From: Helicostylum pulchrum | Taxonomy: Eukaryota; Mucoromycota; Mucoromycetes; Mucorales; Mucoraceae | Direction of reading: 5' to 3' | Length of the DNA stretch: 64,000 bases | Assembly (NCBI GenBank): GCA_025677825.1 | Contig: JAIXMO010000030.1 | Coordinates: 186,001 to 250,000 of the forward strand | Shown here: positions 63,267-64,000 of the stretch, one piece after another | Numbering within the stretch: position 1 is the first letter of the stretch | Layout: each line of letters opens with the position of its first letter | Position numbers and translations under genes: made by a program | Notes under the pieces: model-generated | Databases searched by the model: none | What the model saw: only the letters and a program-made list of their open reading frames with translations | Told to the model about the DNA's origin: nothing

Positions 63267-64000
63267 ATGGCAGACACTTTGAGAGATATTCCAGAGTTCT
63301 TTGAGACTGAGCTTGGAGAGTCTATTATTGCTCGTACTGATGCTTTAGGTACGTCCCTCTGTTTTTTTTGCATTCATTCAATTTCAGGAACCAAAAACTA
63401 AACTCTCTTCTTTATAGGTTCTTTTCGTGAATTGGGACCTCCAGACCTTTGTCATATTATTAAAGTGAATGCTAAGCCTGGTGTAAAAGAGGTAATACAC
63501 ATAAACTGATACTCTTGATTTTTTTTTAAATGATATCAACTCTGTTTTGTTGTCACATACATAGATCGGTAGTTATCATTATATATCTGGAGTGGACGCT
63601 TCTTCCTCTGCTTCTTTAGCAGTTTATTTGAATTCGTTAACTTATTCCATGGTGAGAAAAGCTTTAGAAAAAGGTTAATTATTTGTAGATAACTAAGCTA
63701 TTTATAGGATGATTCACAATCCTGGTTCACTAAATCAAATGCTTGGCGTATCCGATCTGGTATATATTGGTAACGTTATACATATACAGCTGGGGAAAAA
63801 AACAATGTTATTGATTTAAAAATAGTTGTTTTAATGCCTTTTCTCGAGTGGACGTTCGAGTAGAAGTAAAGATCCCAGGTGGTGTAGAAAGTTACTATGT
63901 TGATGTTCGTGGAGAAAGGTAAAAATAGCAAAAATAGTTGTCACACACAGTTTGATTTATATATACTTTTTTTTTTTAAAAAAAAAAAAGGCACGAAGCA
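63267..64000 (+). CDS. 5' part of an unrecognised gene running off the window
   Basis: At least six exons (63267-63348, 63418-63491, 63565-63651, 63708-63769, 63826-63918, 63991-beyond), all with GT..AG borders and closing phases, encode MADTLRDIPEFFETELGES onwards. Later pieces include GPPDLCHIIKVNAKPGV, IGSYHYISGVDASSSAS and VKIPGGVESYYVDVRGER. The part seen is about 135 residues, soluble and without a signal peptide. I do not recognise the family. The consistent splicing makes it a real gene. Confidence 0.7.

Overview
The window is a nuclear segment of an early-diverging fungus, most likely Mucoromycota (Mucorales-like). The grounds are intron-rich genes with short AT-rich introns (about 50-120 nt), long poly-A and poly-T runs, a set of fungal core genes, and a dual kinase/histidine-kinase of the fungal Mak2/Mak3 type. 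Species cannot be named from the sequence. I assembled the gene models by hand by joining GT..AG introns until reading phase and conserved motifs agreed. Nearly all close exactly to a multiple of three and give the length expected for the family.

Layout. 1-287 is the tail of a cut-off gene. 1073-10139 holds NOB1 (pre-rRNA endonuclease, +) convergent with a 2,243-residue hybrid histidine kinase (-). 10140-14966 is repeat-dominated (arm A). 14967-24849 carries ORC1, a Skt5/Chs4-like Sel1-repeat protein, ARG2 (N-acetylglutamate synthase), a TGDS/RmlB-like sugar-nucleotide dehydratase and a frameshifted F-box gene, all on +. 25691-34550 carries a Rab5/Ypt5 GTPase, an arrestin-related protein and SEC23, all on -, with a gene relic and decayed repeats between the last two. 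36043-36618 is an orphan gene. 37036-41627 is a 4.6-kb mobile element with inverted ends and TA flanks, carrying an orphan protein gene and a LINE relic. 41834-46468 carries RidA/MMF1 (+), KGD4 (-), a coiled-coil protein (+), a CHY zinc-finger Hot13-like protein (-) and HUS1 (-). 46469-52695 is repeat-dominated again (arm B). 52696-63011 carries RPB1 and an acyl-CoA oxidase. An unrecognised gene runs off the right edge from 63267.

The most striking architecture is a pair of inverted arms about 98% identical where compared in detail (A 10680-14556, B 48450-50990), bracketing a 34-kb block of core genes. The length difference between arms is explained almost exactly by two discrete segments present only in A, each flanked by short direct repeats. 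Each arm carries a 417-bp MITE-like element. The second notable object is the TA-flanked, CAGT-ended 4.6-kb element around an unfamiliar gene.

The genes are mostly unrelated housekeeping functions: ribosome maturation, replication and checkpoint, vesicle traffic, mitochondrial metabolism, transcription and peroxisomal beta-oxidation. They do not form a dedicated pathway. I found no rRNA, tRNA or CRISPR feature.
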